Of a stretch of 64,000 bases of DNA, positions 46,576-57,986 are shown piece by piece. Origin of the DNA: Rapana venosa (taxonomy: Eukaryota > Mollusca > Gastropoda > Neogastropoda > Muricidae). The notes under the pieces are model-generated. The model was not told the origin of the DNA. It searched no databases and saw only the letters and a program-made list of their open reading frames with translations. Location: the NCBI GenBank assembly GCA_028751875.1, contig CM054159.1, positions 575,613-639,612 on the forward strand. The letters run 5' to 3'. Position 1 is the first letter of the stretch. Each line of letters opens with the position of its first letter. The translations under genes were made by a program, and so were the position numbers.

Positions 46576-47810
46576 TTATATGTATACATATATTCCCCTG
46601 TCTTTCAGTCCTCCTGTAGGTTTCTTCTTTTGACAACTCCGTCCACTTTTCAACGCGCTGTCAACTTTGCTATGTTCTCTGTAGGAAGTAGGTGGTCTTC
46701 CTTGTTGTCTCTTGTCCTCTATTTTGCCCTGGGTCACAGTCTTCATGACATGGCAGCTCTGATGTCTGATAGTATGTCCACAGTATTTCATTACATGACA
46801 GCTCTGATGTCTGATAGTATGTCCACAGTATTTCATTACATGACAGCTCTGATGTGTGATAGCATGTCCACAATATTTCATTACATGACAGCTCTGATGT
46901 GTGATAGCATGTCCACAATATTTCATTACATGACAGCTCTGATGTCTGATAGCATGTCCACAATATTTCATTACATGACAGCTCTGATGTCTGATAATGT
47001 GTCCACAATATTTCATTACATGACAGCTCTGATGTCTGATAATGTGTCCACAATATTTCATTACATGACAGCTCTGATGTCTGATAATGTGTCCACAATA
47101 TTTCATTACATGACAGCTCTGATGTCTCATAGCATGTCCACAGTATTTCATTACATGACAGCTCTGATGTCTCCTAACATGTCCACAGTATTTCATTACA
47201 TGACAGCTCTGATGTCTGATAACATGTCCACAGTATTTCATTACATGACAGCTCTGATGTGTCCTAGCATGTCCACAGTATTTCATTACATGACAGCTCT
47301 GATGTCTCCTAACATGTCCACAGTATTTCATTACATGACAGCTCTGATGTGTCCTAGCATGTCCACAGTATTTCATTACATGACAGCTCTGATGTCTGAT
47401 AATGTGTCCACAATATTTCATTACATGACAGCTTTGATGTCTGATAACGTCTCCACAGTATTTCATTATATGACAGCTCTGATGTCTGTTAGCATGTCCA
47501 CAATATTTCATTACATGACAGCTCTGATGTCTCCTAACATGTCCACAATATTTCATTACATGACAGCTCTGATGTCTGTTAGCATGTCCACAATATTTCA
47601 TCACATGACAGCTCTGATGTCTCCGAGCATGTCCACAATATTTCAATTAAGCTTTTTCTAACCAGACCGTTTTTCCAAACTGCTTTGGTTGGTTTGTCTA
47701 TGGTCCAGCTTACTTTACTGAGTCTCCTATAGTTCAACCACATCTCTGTACTTTCCATTCTGTTTTCATCTGCAGTTTTGAGTCCATCCTTTACTTTTAT
47801 TCAAAACAAT
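46576..47810 (-). pseudogene. LINE reverse-transcriptase C-terminus split by a 45-bp minisatellite
   Basis: On the minus strand, 47,785-47,650 reads LKTADENRMESTEMWLNY then RRLSKVSWTIDKPT and KAVWKNGLVRKSL. This matches the usual LTAADE.RI...EM..YRR....SWTDK pattern of non-LTR RT C-termini. After the repeat, 46,745-46,640 reads MKTVTQGKIEDKRQQGRPPT then SYREHSK, matching the G.IEGKR.RGRP.TSW element near the end of such ORFs. Upstream WT-LKTADE needs a frameshift. Inactive: the catalytic core is absent. Confidence 0.75.
46756..47645. repeat. 45-bp minisatellite, 19.8 units
   Basis: Unit starts GCTCTGATGTCTGATAGTAT, then GTCCACAGTATTTCATTACA and TGACA. Spacing is exactly 45 throughout. Encodes 15-residue periods on both strands (minus HQSCHVMKYCGHARR; plus MSTIFHYMTALMSDN). 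Variation clusters at the CTGATA/GTGATA/CTCCTA position. No CRISPR-like spacers. Confidence 0.95.
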
Positions 47811-47960
47811 GACAAAATTAGTGTTCACTCGCTCAGGTTTGTGCTCTTTTAATGACACAAAAGGAAAAAAGGTTTTCTCTGTATCTTTACCTGTGGTAGT
47901 CTGTACACAGCAGCCATAATTTTTCTTCTGCTGCTGAGATGCCGTGAGGGCCAGGTCAGA

Positions 47961-48922
47961 AACATAATGCACAGAGGTCAAAAACATAACACACACACAG
48001 AAGTAAAAAACATAACACACACACAGAAGTAAAAAACATAACACACAGAGGTAAAAAACATAACACCACACACAGGTAAAAACATAACACACACACAGAG
48101 GTTAAAAACATAACACACACAGAGGTCAAAAACATAACACACAGAAGTAAAAAACATAACACACACAGAGGTAAAAAAATATAACACACACATAGTAAAA
48201 AATATAACACACACACAGGTAAAAAACGTAACGCACACACAGAGGTCAAAAACATACACACCCAGAGGTCAAATCATAACACCACACACAGAGGTCAAAA
48301 ACATAACACACACAAAGGTCAAAAACATAGCACACACATAGAGGTAAAAAACATAACACACAGAGGTCAAAAACATAACACACAGAGGTAAAAAACATAA
48401 CACACACACAGAGGTCAAAAACATAACACACACAACAGAGGTCAAAAATAACACACACAGAGGTCAAAAACAATAACACACACAGAGGTCCCGTCAAAAA
48501 CATAACACACATAGAGGTAAAAATCATAAACACGCAGAGGTCAAAAACATACACACACAGAGGTCAAAAACATCACACACATAACACTCAGGTCAAAAAC
48601 ATCACAACATAAACACAGGCCAAAACATACGTGGACACAGGTCAAAAACATAACATAGGAACAGGTCAAAAACATCACACAAGGTCAAAAACATCACAGG
48701 TTTAAAAACATAGACACATACACACACAGAGGAAAAACATAACACACACACAGGTCAAAAACATAAACACACACACAGGTGAAAAACGTAACACAGGTCA
48801 AAAACATAACACACACACAGGTGAAAAACGTAACACGGGTCAAAAACATAACACACACACGTAAAAAACATAACACACTCACAGGTAAAAAACATAACAC
48901 ACGTCAAAAACATAACACACAC
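47961..48922. repeat. 22-24-bp minisatellite
   Basis: Unit AAAAACATAACACACACAGA plus GGTC, with two-base CA slippage. The minus strand encodes D-L-C-V-C-Y-V-F periods. The cysteine-rich frames are repeat products, not a protein family. Confidence 0.92.
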
Positions 48923-49540
48923 AGTCATAGACGACAGAAATCTGTTTAGATTGTTTGCAAGAGAAATAGACACACAATTCTATCATTGGCTTATAACGCC
49001 AGCATAGAACCATACCTAGTCCCAGAAACAGTTTCCTATTCTTAATCAGGAAAGCTCGTACACAAAAACTGTGCAACACACACTCTCCAATAGGAATATT
49101 TGGGTAGAGAGTTAATATGAATAGGACCTGACATTTGTGGTGTTAACAAATTTCTACAGTGGTCATCACCAGTGTAAGTTTGCGAATTAGACATTTTACA
49201 TCAACAAATAGATGTTAAAATTACCATGGTTTGTGTTTCGATTTGCGTAAATATAGTGCTCAAGATGAGTGCTGAATAAAAGCATTGTACTTTTCCCGAT
49301 GCTACTTTATCCAGGTAGTGCTGTTCCCTTGAGCTGTTCACACTTAACCCTAACCCTGGTTTTTGCCCCATGCCGCAAACCGTTACACTTCACCACCATC
49401 TTGGTTCTGCCTGTAACTCTCTAACTCTGACCTGACTCTGTTCTGCGGTATGTAATGGGGAAGCGGCTGTACAAGGGAACAGCAGTGCAGGGACAGAGTG
49501 GTGGTGTGGGCGTAATGACCGTTCAACATTGTATTCTGGA
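48923..49540. other. Single-copy-like spacer, nothing recognised
   Basis: No ORF with family resemblance, no SINE block, no RNA gene. It contains CTTAACCCTAACCCTGG at about 49,340, too short to be telomeric. Confidence 0.5.
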
Positions 49541-49743
49541 GATTTTTGTGATGGTAGAAAGCATTTGTAAAAGAAAAACGGCTTGTAGAAAAAACAAGGC
49601 AGTCTGAAGATTTTTGTGATCGTAGAAGCATTTGTACTAAAAGAAAGTCTTGTTGAAAAAACAAGGCAGTCTGAAGATGTTTGAGATGGTAGAAGCACTT
49701 GTAAAAGAAAAACGGCTTGTTGAAAAAAACAAGGCAGTCTGAA
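49541..49743. repeat. 68-bp tandem triplicate
   Basis: Three units of 68, 67 and 68 bases starting GATTTTTGTGATGGTAGAAA and ending ACAAGGCAGTCTGAA. Confidence 0.88.
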
Positions 49744-49945
49744 AAAAGCCCTTTGTGGTTGTAGTACTGGGAAAAAAGTGCGTACATAAGTGGAGACAGT
49801 CCACTGTTTTAACTCTGTAATGTGTCATAGATTTTGCGAAAATGTTTCAAAATTTCTCGTTAAGAAGTTTAAATAGCTTTGGTCTCCCTCTAGTATGACT
49901 TTGGAGATTTGATGACACTACCTATGTCATGAGAAAACAGTGATA

Positions 49946-50625
49946 AGACTACAAGCACCGCAGCACAGCAGTGATAGGACTACAATCACCACAGCACAAC
50001 AGTGATAGGACTACAATCACCACAGCACAGCAGTGATAGGACTACAATCACCACAGCACAGCAGTGATAGGACTACAATCACCACAGCAGTGATGGGACT
50101 ACAATCACCACAGCACAGCAGTGATAGGACTACAATCACCACAGCACAGCAGTGATAGGACTACAATCACCACAACAGTGATAGGACTACAATCACCACA
50201 ACAGTGATAGGACTACAATCACCACAGCAGTGATGGGACTACAATCACCACAGCACAGCAGTGATAGGACTACAATTACCACAGCACAGCAGTGATAGGA
50301 CTACAATCACCACAGCACAGCAGTGATAGGACTACAATTACCACAGCACAGCAGTGATAGGACTACAATCACCACAGCACAGCAGTGATAGGACTACAAT
50401 CACCACAGCACAGCAGTGATAGGACTACAATTACCACAGCACAGCAGTGATAGAACTACAATCACCACAGCACAGCAGTGATAGGACTACAATCACCACA
50501 GCACAGCAGTGATAGGACTACAATCACCACAGCACAGCAGTGATAGGACTACAATCATCACAGCAGTGATAGAACTACAATTACCACAGCACAGCAGTGA
50601 TAGGACTGCAAACACCACAGCACCA
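49946..50625. repeat. 31-bp minisatellite (with 26-bp variants)
   Basis: Unit AGCAGTGATAGGACTACAAT plus CACCACAGCAC, about 22 copies. Shorter units lack one ACAGC step. Not a multiple of three; no coding. Confidence 0.93.
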
Positions 50626-50639
50626 CACACATTATCCTC

Positions 50640-51120
50640 CACTGCAGGATTTATGTAGCCAACCCTCCATGAAAGCTTTTCATTATTTTCTGCCCTGTGC
50701 TTTTCTGTCTATGGTCATACTCTTGCTTTTTTTTCATGTGATCAAGCCAGTCTGCCTGCGGTTTTGTGGCTTTATCTTGGCTGTCATTACATATAATCCC
50801 TTATTGTTCATCTATTGTCACCTGATCTTGCAGTGTGACTTGTATTCTACCATTTCTGTTTAAACAAGAACTTGACATCTGTCATCCCAGCCCTGTTCTT
50901 TGTCTGATCTCTTGGCATAGTGTTCTCTCTTTCTTGTGGTTTGATAGTCAGCAGGTTTAGGACTGTTAGTATTAATGAGCAGGATTTCCTCTGTACTCCA
51001 TTAAATAGTAGTACATGAAACAGGATTGTTTTTGTGCATAGTATAGACAGGGGTTCACCTGTCAGTGGCATCATTCTGGACTGTAGCCGCTGATGATGCA
51101 TCATGCTCCGTCAGTTATTT
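50640..51120. other. No gene seen
   Basis: T-rich unique sequence. Its position beside an RT remnant on the minus strand suggests more decayed LINE sequence, but I could not identify motifs. Confidence 0.4.
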
Positions 51121-51159
51121 CCTTCCCCCTCTGTCTTCAGTCTTTCTGTAGATTTCAGC

Positions 51160-51665
51160 CTTTGACAACTCTTTACACTTGGCTGTGTTCTCTGTGTAGG
51201 AAGTCGGTGGTCTCCCTTGTCATCTCTTGCCCTCCATTTTGCCTGGGGCCACAGTCGTTATGACATGGTAGCATGTCCAACATATTTCACTTTTCTGTTC
51301 CTGACCCAGGTCTTAAAGCGCGGGTTGTTAGATCAGTGCTTCCTAAATCCTTTAGCTTATCCTTAGAATTATGAATTTTCTTTTCTGTAGAAGCACATTT
51401 CTGCACTTTTGATTCTGTTTTCATCTGCAGCGTTAAGAGTACATCCTTTACTTCCATATAAAAGCAGCGGCCAGATTAGTATTTGCACTTCTTTAAATTT
51501 CGAGATTTCTTGTACTTTTGAATTTTTGTAAAGTATTTTTCTCCAAATGCTAGTATGATGAACTATTTTGTTTGTCTTGAGCAATTCTTGCTTTAATTTC
51601 TGTGGTACATAAAGCATCAGCTGATTTAGAGGACACAAAGTATTTGAAATATTCAACATGAACAC
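51160..51665 (-). pseudogene. LINE reverse-transcriptase C-terminus, unexpanded copy
   Basis: On the minus strand, an open piece reads ILIWPLLLYGSKGCTLNAAD then ENRIKSAEMCFYRK, a textbook LLYG.E.WTL.AADE.RI...EM..YRR segment. Further on are VKYVGHATMS and, frame-shifted, APGKMEGKR, a stop, then QGRPPTSYTENTAK. Same family as 46,576-47,810 and with one KY.GHA unit only, so it shows the pre-expansion state. The segment from 51,670 to 52,120 has no feature. Confidence 0.75.
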
Positions 51666-52129
51666 CTTGAGTCGACCTGCGTGCTTCTTCTCATGGAGTC
51701 ATCAGTTTGCATGATCTCAGTTCACTTGGAAAGGGATAGCCCATAGTTTTTCAGGGATAGTTTTCAGCAGCAAGATCTAGGGTGGAAGAAGAGGAAAGTG
51801 TGTACGCGAGTGTGTGCACATGCTTTGTGTGTATGCATGTGTGTGTGGTTTCTTTCTAATGTCTTTATTTTCTCAGTCAGAAAAAATGTTGAAAGTAGAT
51901 AATGCTACTCATGTAATATAATCAATATCAAATAAGAATATCCACTCCCCCCCTTTTTTTCCACAATATTTTAAAATCTAATCCAATAGTCATTGTAAGT
52001 AAATCCAATCCATTTTTTAGTTTAGCAAAAAAAATGTTGAACAGTACAAGGGTCCAGAAATATAGGGGTTTCATTTTATTCTGGTTTTATATAAAATCTG
52101 TCTGAAATTCTCTTTAGGGTTGGGTTTGT

Positions 52130-52497
52130 TTTCATTCCTTGGCTAGAGCTCTGAGGTTCACCAATGGTGATATTTTGCTTATGCAACCATTTTTGCCCAC
52201 TATGAAGGTAGCTGCATTCCGACTTCAGGAGTGTATGTTGGGTATGTTCGTGTTTCCATAATCCATCAAACACTGACATGAATTATGGGATCTTTTAAAG
52301 TGTATATTTTATCTTCTGCATGTGTATATACACACAGCGAATGAAGGCAATGGCAGGTCTGCACTTAAGTTGACCTGGGATATTGTAAAAATCCCCACCC
52401 TTAATTCACCAGATGCCACTGAGATTTGAACCCACGACTTCATGGACCCATGGGATTGAATACTAACAGTCTTAACCACTCGGCGATAGCGTCTGTC
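52130..52497 (-). mobile_element. SINE-C with tRNA-Ser-like head
   Basis: On the minus strand from 52,497: CGCTATCGCCGAGTGGTTAA (A box), a long variable-loop-like stretch, and GTCGTGGGTTCAAATCTCAG (B box), then a body with ATCCCAGGTCAACTTAAGTG, and the domain GAAGTCGGAATGCAGCTACC, TGGGCAAAAATGGTTGC and GGTGAACCTCAGAGCTC. About 365 bp. Noisy copy at 15,236-15,592. Confidence 0.72.
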
Positions 52498-52499
52498 CT

Positions 52500-53200
52500 C
52501 TTAAAGTATTTGAAATGAGCTGGTGTGAAGTTATTTGAGGGCATGCTTCTCCGTTTTCAGATTTATGACTCTGAAATGAATCTTGAATGTTGAAATGTAA
52601 GTTTGATTTGTTAGGTGCTTGGTTGTAAATCTGTTTGAAATGTTGTCAGCCTTTTTGCATTTTCTTTAGTAGTCCTGACATGAACCTCGGTGTCATTAGG
52701 TCGAAACATTTTTTTTCTCAACACATTCAAACGATTTGTTTAAATTATGATTTATTCTGTTTTTCCCTGTATAAGATCAGGAAACGGTCATCCTTGTTCA
52801 GAGTGCACTAGCTGCAGTGCACACTAGATAGATGTTGACTGCAAAGTACTTTGAATACAACAGTGTTGTGGTTTTTTTAAATGACGGACACTATGCAGCT
52901 ATATGCAGGAAAAAGACAAAAGGCAAGAACTGCATGTCAAAATAATGGAATGAGCTGAGGGTGAGGAAAACCCCCAATGAAAATGAATAAAAGAATGAAA
53001 ACCTAACACTACCACACACACATTAGAGCAGAAATAAACCCAGACATGTAAATCACTCTTTCACATTTAAACACAGGCAACAGCGCCACACTAGAGCACC
53101 AATAAACCCAGCCGACTGTTCACTGCAGCTGAATATTAACAGAACACAGGCAGCAGTTCACACACTGGGGCAGTCCTTGCTCTGGACAATAGGGAAGATA
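52500..53200. other. No gene seen
   Basis: AT-rich. Contains an imperfect palindrome AGTGCACTAGCTGCAGTGCA near 52,801-52,820 and a short GA tract at 53,203-53,217. Confidence 0.45.
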
Positions 53201-53329
53201 GGAGAGAGAGAGAGAGGAAAGGCTAGTTGAGGTTAATAAACAATGGAGAAAAAAATAAAGGACATGAAAAGAAAGGGCCAAAGATTTTTTCCTTTGTGTG
53301 TCTTTTTTTTCTTTGTGTGGGTTTCTTTT

Positions 53330-55060
53330 TTTATTGGCCAATGAAGAGAGACGTGTGAAGCATCCACCAAAATGAGAAAAAGAAAAGAAAAAAAAAGAAA
53401 GATGGTGCTCCATAGTCTGCATGCAACTGAGGCCAAACAAAATAAACCCAACAAAATTTGAAAGAAATGAGTGAGCTTAGTCTTGTCTTTAAAACGTGTA
53501 ATGTATTGATCATTGTCACTTCTTTTCACATAAAATTGTGAGGATTTTGCTTTCAAAGTTTAGTCTTGTCTTTAAACTTGTACTGTATTGAACATTGTCC
53601 CTTCTTTTCACAGAAGATGTGTGAGGATTTTGCTTTCAAAGAGGATTGTTAGGAGCTTAACATGCTTGTATGACTTGAGTGTATTGTTCAGAATGAAACC
53701 CATTTTTCATCTTGCTTTGAACAATGTCTTTGAGAAAAAAGAAAATGGAAATGAAGACAAGAATTTTTTTGTTTTATTTATTTTGTAGGGGTTTGTATGT
53801 TGTTGTTTTTTTGTTAGTTTTTTGTGTTTTTGTTTTTTGCCAATGAAGAAAGACATGTAAAGCACACACTAAAAAGAAAAAACAACATAGAAGAGAAACA
53901 AAAAGATGGTGGTCCATAATCTGCATGCAACCGAGGCCACCACCACCCTCCCACCCCCTTTTTCTTTTCCAAATGACTGAACTGTCTGTTTTTACGCTTG
54001 TATTGATCATTATCACTTTTTTGTTGTTGTAATGAACATGAGGGTTTTGTTATCATTTTGATTATATCCTTAGTTATTACTTTGTGGTAAACGCTGTTCA
54101 AATTAGATGTCACTGGACTGGAAACTGGTTTGTTTTTTGCCTGAATCCAAAGTAGGCTGTATCATAGTAATAGTACACAGCTGTAGCAAGAACGTGTCGT
54201 ATAGTGGAGACAATAAAGTTTGGGTGGGTTTTTTTTTGTGAAGACAAAGTTGCTCCATTGGTAGGGAAAATTATGTTTCTGTAAACAGACAAAGCAGTTA
54301 CGTTATTAACGGGAGCTTTTTAAAGCAGGAGCTTCAGTTGTTTTTAAAAAGTTTTTATACTGGATAAACTGAAGGATTGACAGAAACTTAACATACTAGT
54401 GTCACTTGAATGCAGTGTTGATAATTTGTTTCTTCATCTTTCTTTAGTGTTGAAGAAAAAATGACTCAACCGAGAAAAGAAAGAGGAATATAAGTTTTGT
54501 TTTTTGTTGTGGTTTTTTTTGGCCAAGGAAGAGAGACATGTGAAGCACTCACCCCCCCAAAAAAAAAGAAGAAAAAGGAAAAAAAAAGATGGTGCTCCAC
54601 GATCTGCACGCAACTGAGGCCTAAAAAAAATATATATATTTATGTATTGTGTGTGAATGTGAGTGTGTGTGTGTGTGTGTGCGTGTTTTCTTGCTTTTGT
54701 CTTAAACGATTGGATGAACTGTTCTGCTTGAGGAAATATTGATTTTCTGTGATGTCCAGTAATGTTGTCAAGACTGAAACTTACCGATTCATTATTTTTG
54801 TTTTACAGTTATTTTTTGTTGTTGTTGTTGGTTTTAGAATCTGGGTTTTTTGCAATTTTGGAATTTTTTTAATGTAATAAGAATGTTTAGAAATAGTCTG
54901 GTCCTGAAACAACCTCTGTTGTGTTTGAGGTTTTTGGTTTCATTTTATTTTTTTATTTATTTATTTATTGGCCAATGAAGAGAGACGTGTGAAGCACTCA
55001 CCCAAAAAAAAAAAAGATAGTGCTCCGCGATCTGCATGCAACTGAAGCCTACCCCCCCAA
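53330..55060. repeat. Four diverged units with GGCCAATGAAGAGAGACGTG block
   Basis: Blocks at 53,335-53,437, 53,838-53,940, 54,519-54,622 and 54,968-55,050 share GCCAATGAAGARAGACRTGT, an A-rich middle and GATGGTGCTCCA.GATCTGC with ATGCAACTGAGGCC. Spacing is 450-680 bases. An 81-bp direct duplication (TAGTCTTGTCTTTAAA...) lies at 53,478-53,640. It could be an old tandem duplication or a dispersed element; unidentified. Confidence 0.7.
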
Positions 55061-55990
55061 AATTATTATTTTAATGTTCGGATTAGACTGTTTTGCTGAA
55101 TAAATATTATCTTGCCATGATGGTCAGTTACATTGTCCAGACTGAAAATTATTTGTTCATTTATTTTTTGTTTTGACCGTTTTGGGTTTGTTTTTTGTGG
55201 GGGGGGGGTTGTTTGGGTTTTTTTGCTTATGTTTATTTTTTTATTTTATGATAAAGTAATGTTTAGAAGTAGTCTGGCTCTGTCACAGCCTCTAGTTGTT
55301 TTTTTCCAACTGATGTCAACATTTATGTCTCTTTGTCTGAATGAATTTTGTCGTGAAGTAGTTATTGGGTCTTCAAAGAAAGGGAAATAGTTAATGATTG
55401 ATATCTTGTGCCTGTGGGTTGATTTTGTGTTTTTTTGCTTTTTTTTTTAAAAAGCAGATGACTTTGTGTGTATGTGTGTGCGCTCAAGCATGGGTGCTGC
55501 ATGTATGAGCAGCTTTTTTCCTTGTAAGATAAGTTGGTCAGTTATTGAAAATGTTCTCTGTGTGTGTGTTCAGTTTTTTCCTTGTAAGATAAGTTGGTCA
55601 GTGTAATGAAAAAGGTTACAGTTCTGTCATGGCTATTGACGTTCGATTTTTGTGATTAAAAATTGTCATGTTTATATATTGATACATGTTTATATATTGA
55701 TACATATTATTATGTGATTGTTTCTGGCTCTTCAATGAACTTAAACAGGACTGTAAGTTTTAATCAGCAAGATTTTCTTTTCTTTTTCAAATGCAGACAG
55801 GGAAATGATTCATGTTATGTGCTGCAAATTCATAGTTCTTTTGCTTTTTTTTAAAATTTATTTTACTTTCCATGTTCACTTTTTGACAATTTTCTAATGA
55901 ACCTTGGATATTGTGATAACTGGTGTATTTTGTCTTGTGTTTAAATTCCTACACTACCTTTTTTCTGTGTAATGCTGCCCTTGTCAGTTT
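55060..55990. other. T-rich spacer with a short direct repeat
   Basis: CCTTGTAAGATAAGTTGGTC occurs twice (about 55,520 and 55,580). No gene. The good-quality counterpart of the noisy copy ends near 55,770. Confidence 0.5.
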
Positions 55991-55994
55991 TGTT

Positions 55995-56003
55995 TTTGTT
56001 GGT

Positions 56004-56080
<77 letters not shown>
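55995..56080. repeat. (CT)n microsatellite
   Basis: Nearly pure CT dinucleotides, followed by GTCTGTCT. Confidence 0.95.
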
Positions 56081-56083
<3 letters not shown>

Positions 56084-56344
56084 GTCTCTGTCTTGCTGCG
56101 TCTTCCTCCATTCCATCTTGTTTGTTCTCTCTTCCTCTTTCTGTGAGTGTGAGCGTGCATGCACGTGCATGTTCCCATGAGTGTATACATATCTGAACTT
56201 ATTTATAAGAAAATGCATGTGCTTTTAATTCCAGTTCCAAATACTCTATCATCTCAAAACAGAAATTCAGTCAGGTTACAAGCAAAGGACTACACATCTA
56301 GAGGATAAAAGAATGAATCCCGTACATGTCATCAGAGAGCTTAC

Positions 56345-56425
56345 AGCTTACAGCACCATACAAAATACATACCACCATACAAAATACATACCACCATACA
56401 AAATACATACCACCATACAAAATCA
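56345..56425. repeat. 19-bp tandem repeat
   Basis: ACCATACAAAATACATACC repeated 3.7 times. Preceded and followed by unremarkable sequence; a CA run follows at 56,570-56,600. Confidence 0.88.
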
Positions 56426-56649
56426 ACACTGTATGCTCTGCGCAAACAAGACATATCTGACATACTCCCACACATGTTTCTGTTTATGCAGGCGCTCCAC
56501 GCGACCCCTGATATACAAGACTCCTGTTCATGGTCAGGTGTGCATGCTTGCATGCACATGCAAGCAGTACACACACACACACACACACACATACACACAC
56601 ACTCATACATGCACACACATAATATGTGTGTATATTATATGCACGGACG

Positions 56650-56875
56650 TCCTTCGGATGAGACTATAAACCGAGGCCCCGTGTTTGAACACACGCAGAA
56701 CATCTTGCGCACACGTTAAATTCTGTTCCGCTTTTCGGAAGAGTAGGCCAATGTGTGCCGGTGAAAACATGACAAAATGTACAAAACCGCATACACACGG
56801 GGACTGGATGTAAAAAAGCACATGAGTGCTTATTCCATTACCCTCGATATAAAAGAATAAAATAAATAAAAAACG
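56650..56875 (+). mobile_element. SINE-A, 3' two-thirds, well preserved
   Basis: CGGATGAGACTATAAACCGA, CATCTTGCGCACACGTTAAA, GTAGGCCAATGTGTGCCGG and GAGTGCTTATTCCATTACCC, ending GATATAAAAGAATAAAATAA. Among the cleanest tails in the window, useful for a consensus. (CA)n follows to about 56,988. Confidence 0.8.
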
Positions 56876-56941
56876 TATACACACTCTCATACACACACTC
56901 ACACACATACATGCACACACACACGCATGCACACACACACG

Positions 56942-56988
<47 letters not shown>

Positions 56989-56994
56989 GTCTGA

Positions 56995-57417
56995 TATCAC
57001 TTTTTGGTGGAAGGACGTTAAACTGAAGAACTAACGAACGCACACTAAAATTAAGAAAATTCAAAATGGTTGTACAGACCTGTGAGTACAAACGATTGTA
57101 CAGTATGGTTTCTTCATGATGATTGTCATTGTTTGACAAAACGAGACAGAAGATATGACAAACAACAAGAAACATGATACACACACACACATGAATGAAG
57201 ATCTATACAAACGGATTAATTTATAAAAAATAAAAAAACCTATGCGAAGAAATACAACTACCACATGCAGAAAAAAATGCACACAAATATCCAATGGGAA
57301 AACTGAAATGAGGCCTGTTTCGCAAGTCACCTCTACCTCTTTTCTTTTTGGCGCCGAGATAAATTTGCAGGGATGTGTACGTACACGCACGCACGCGCGC
57401 GCGCACACACACACACG

Positions 57418-57448
<31 letters not shown>

Positions 57449-57450
57449 GT
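56995..57450. other. GGACGTTAAACTGAAGAAC block, spacer, and CG/CA microsatellite
   Basis: 56,995-57,045 matches the block at 29,255-29,300. A purine-pyrimidine alternating run CACGCACGCGCGCGCGCACA with (CA)n lies at 57,385-57,450 and could adopt Z-DNA. No gene. Confidence 0.6.
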
Positions 57451-57479
57451 ACACATAAAGGTTATACACTTCAGCAGAG

Positions 57480-57986
57480 TGATGGGAATTTCGGCTGTTA
57501 TTGACAGTTTAGAAGCTTACATGACATCAAACATTGTATAAAGCTTGAAATGGAAGTGCATTTTAAAAGAATAATGGCTAAATTCAGACTGGGTGAGTCA
57601 GATATAAATGTTCATAAACTTAAACACAGAATGCATAGTGAATCTGATAGAATATGCTCTTTATGTAACAAAGCAACAGAAGATGAAGTACATATCGCCT
57701 TCATTGGAGACCCCTTTAATGACACCAGGCAAAACTGTATCCCTTCAAAATATCCTCACCAGCCTAATGCATTTAGACTGCTCCTAGCATGTAGTAATCC
57801 TAATATCATTAGAGATTTAGCTTTATGTTTGTATAAAGCCTTTAGAATTAGAGGTATTATGTTGTCATAAGATTTTTTTCCCCTGTGGATTTGTTTGTCT
57901 CGGCTGTATTTCATCATGTATTCCTATCATTATTCAGTGAATTGACTGGCAACCCCCTTCATGTATTGGCCAACGGCCTTGTATGA

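Noticed and set aside
46756..47645. Regular 45-bp repeat resembling a CRISPR array
   Set aside because: The whole period is conserved, there are no unique spacers, and the context is eukaryotic with LINE sequence at both ends.
47766..48900. Cysteine-rich frames (VCYVFDLCV type) as toxin-like peptides
   Set aside because: Products of the 24-bp minisatellite, open only because 24 is divisible by three; no signal peptide or cysteine framework.
49335..49360. Telomere-like CCCTAACCCT
   Set aside because: Fewer than two full repeats; compatible with chance.
50847..51104. Minus-strand open frame upstream of the RT remnant as an RT extension
   Set aside because: I found no RT motif in it and it lies on the C-terminal side of the remnant, so I left it unassigned.
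52430..52497. A tRNA-Ser gene on the minus strand
   Set aside because: A and B boxes are present, but no acceptor stem pairs convincingly and a SINE body follows; treated as a SINE head.
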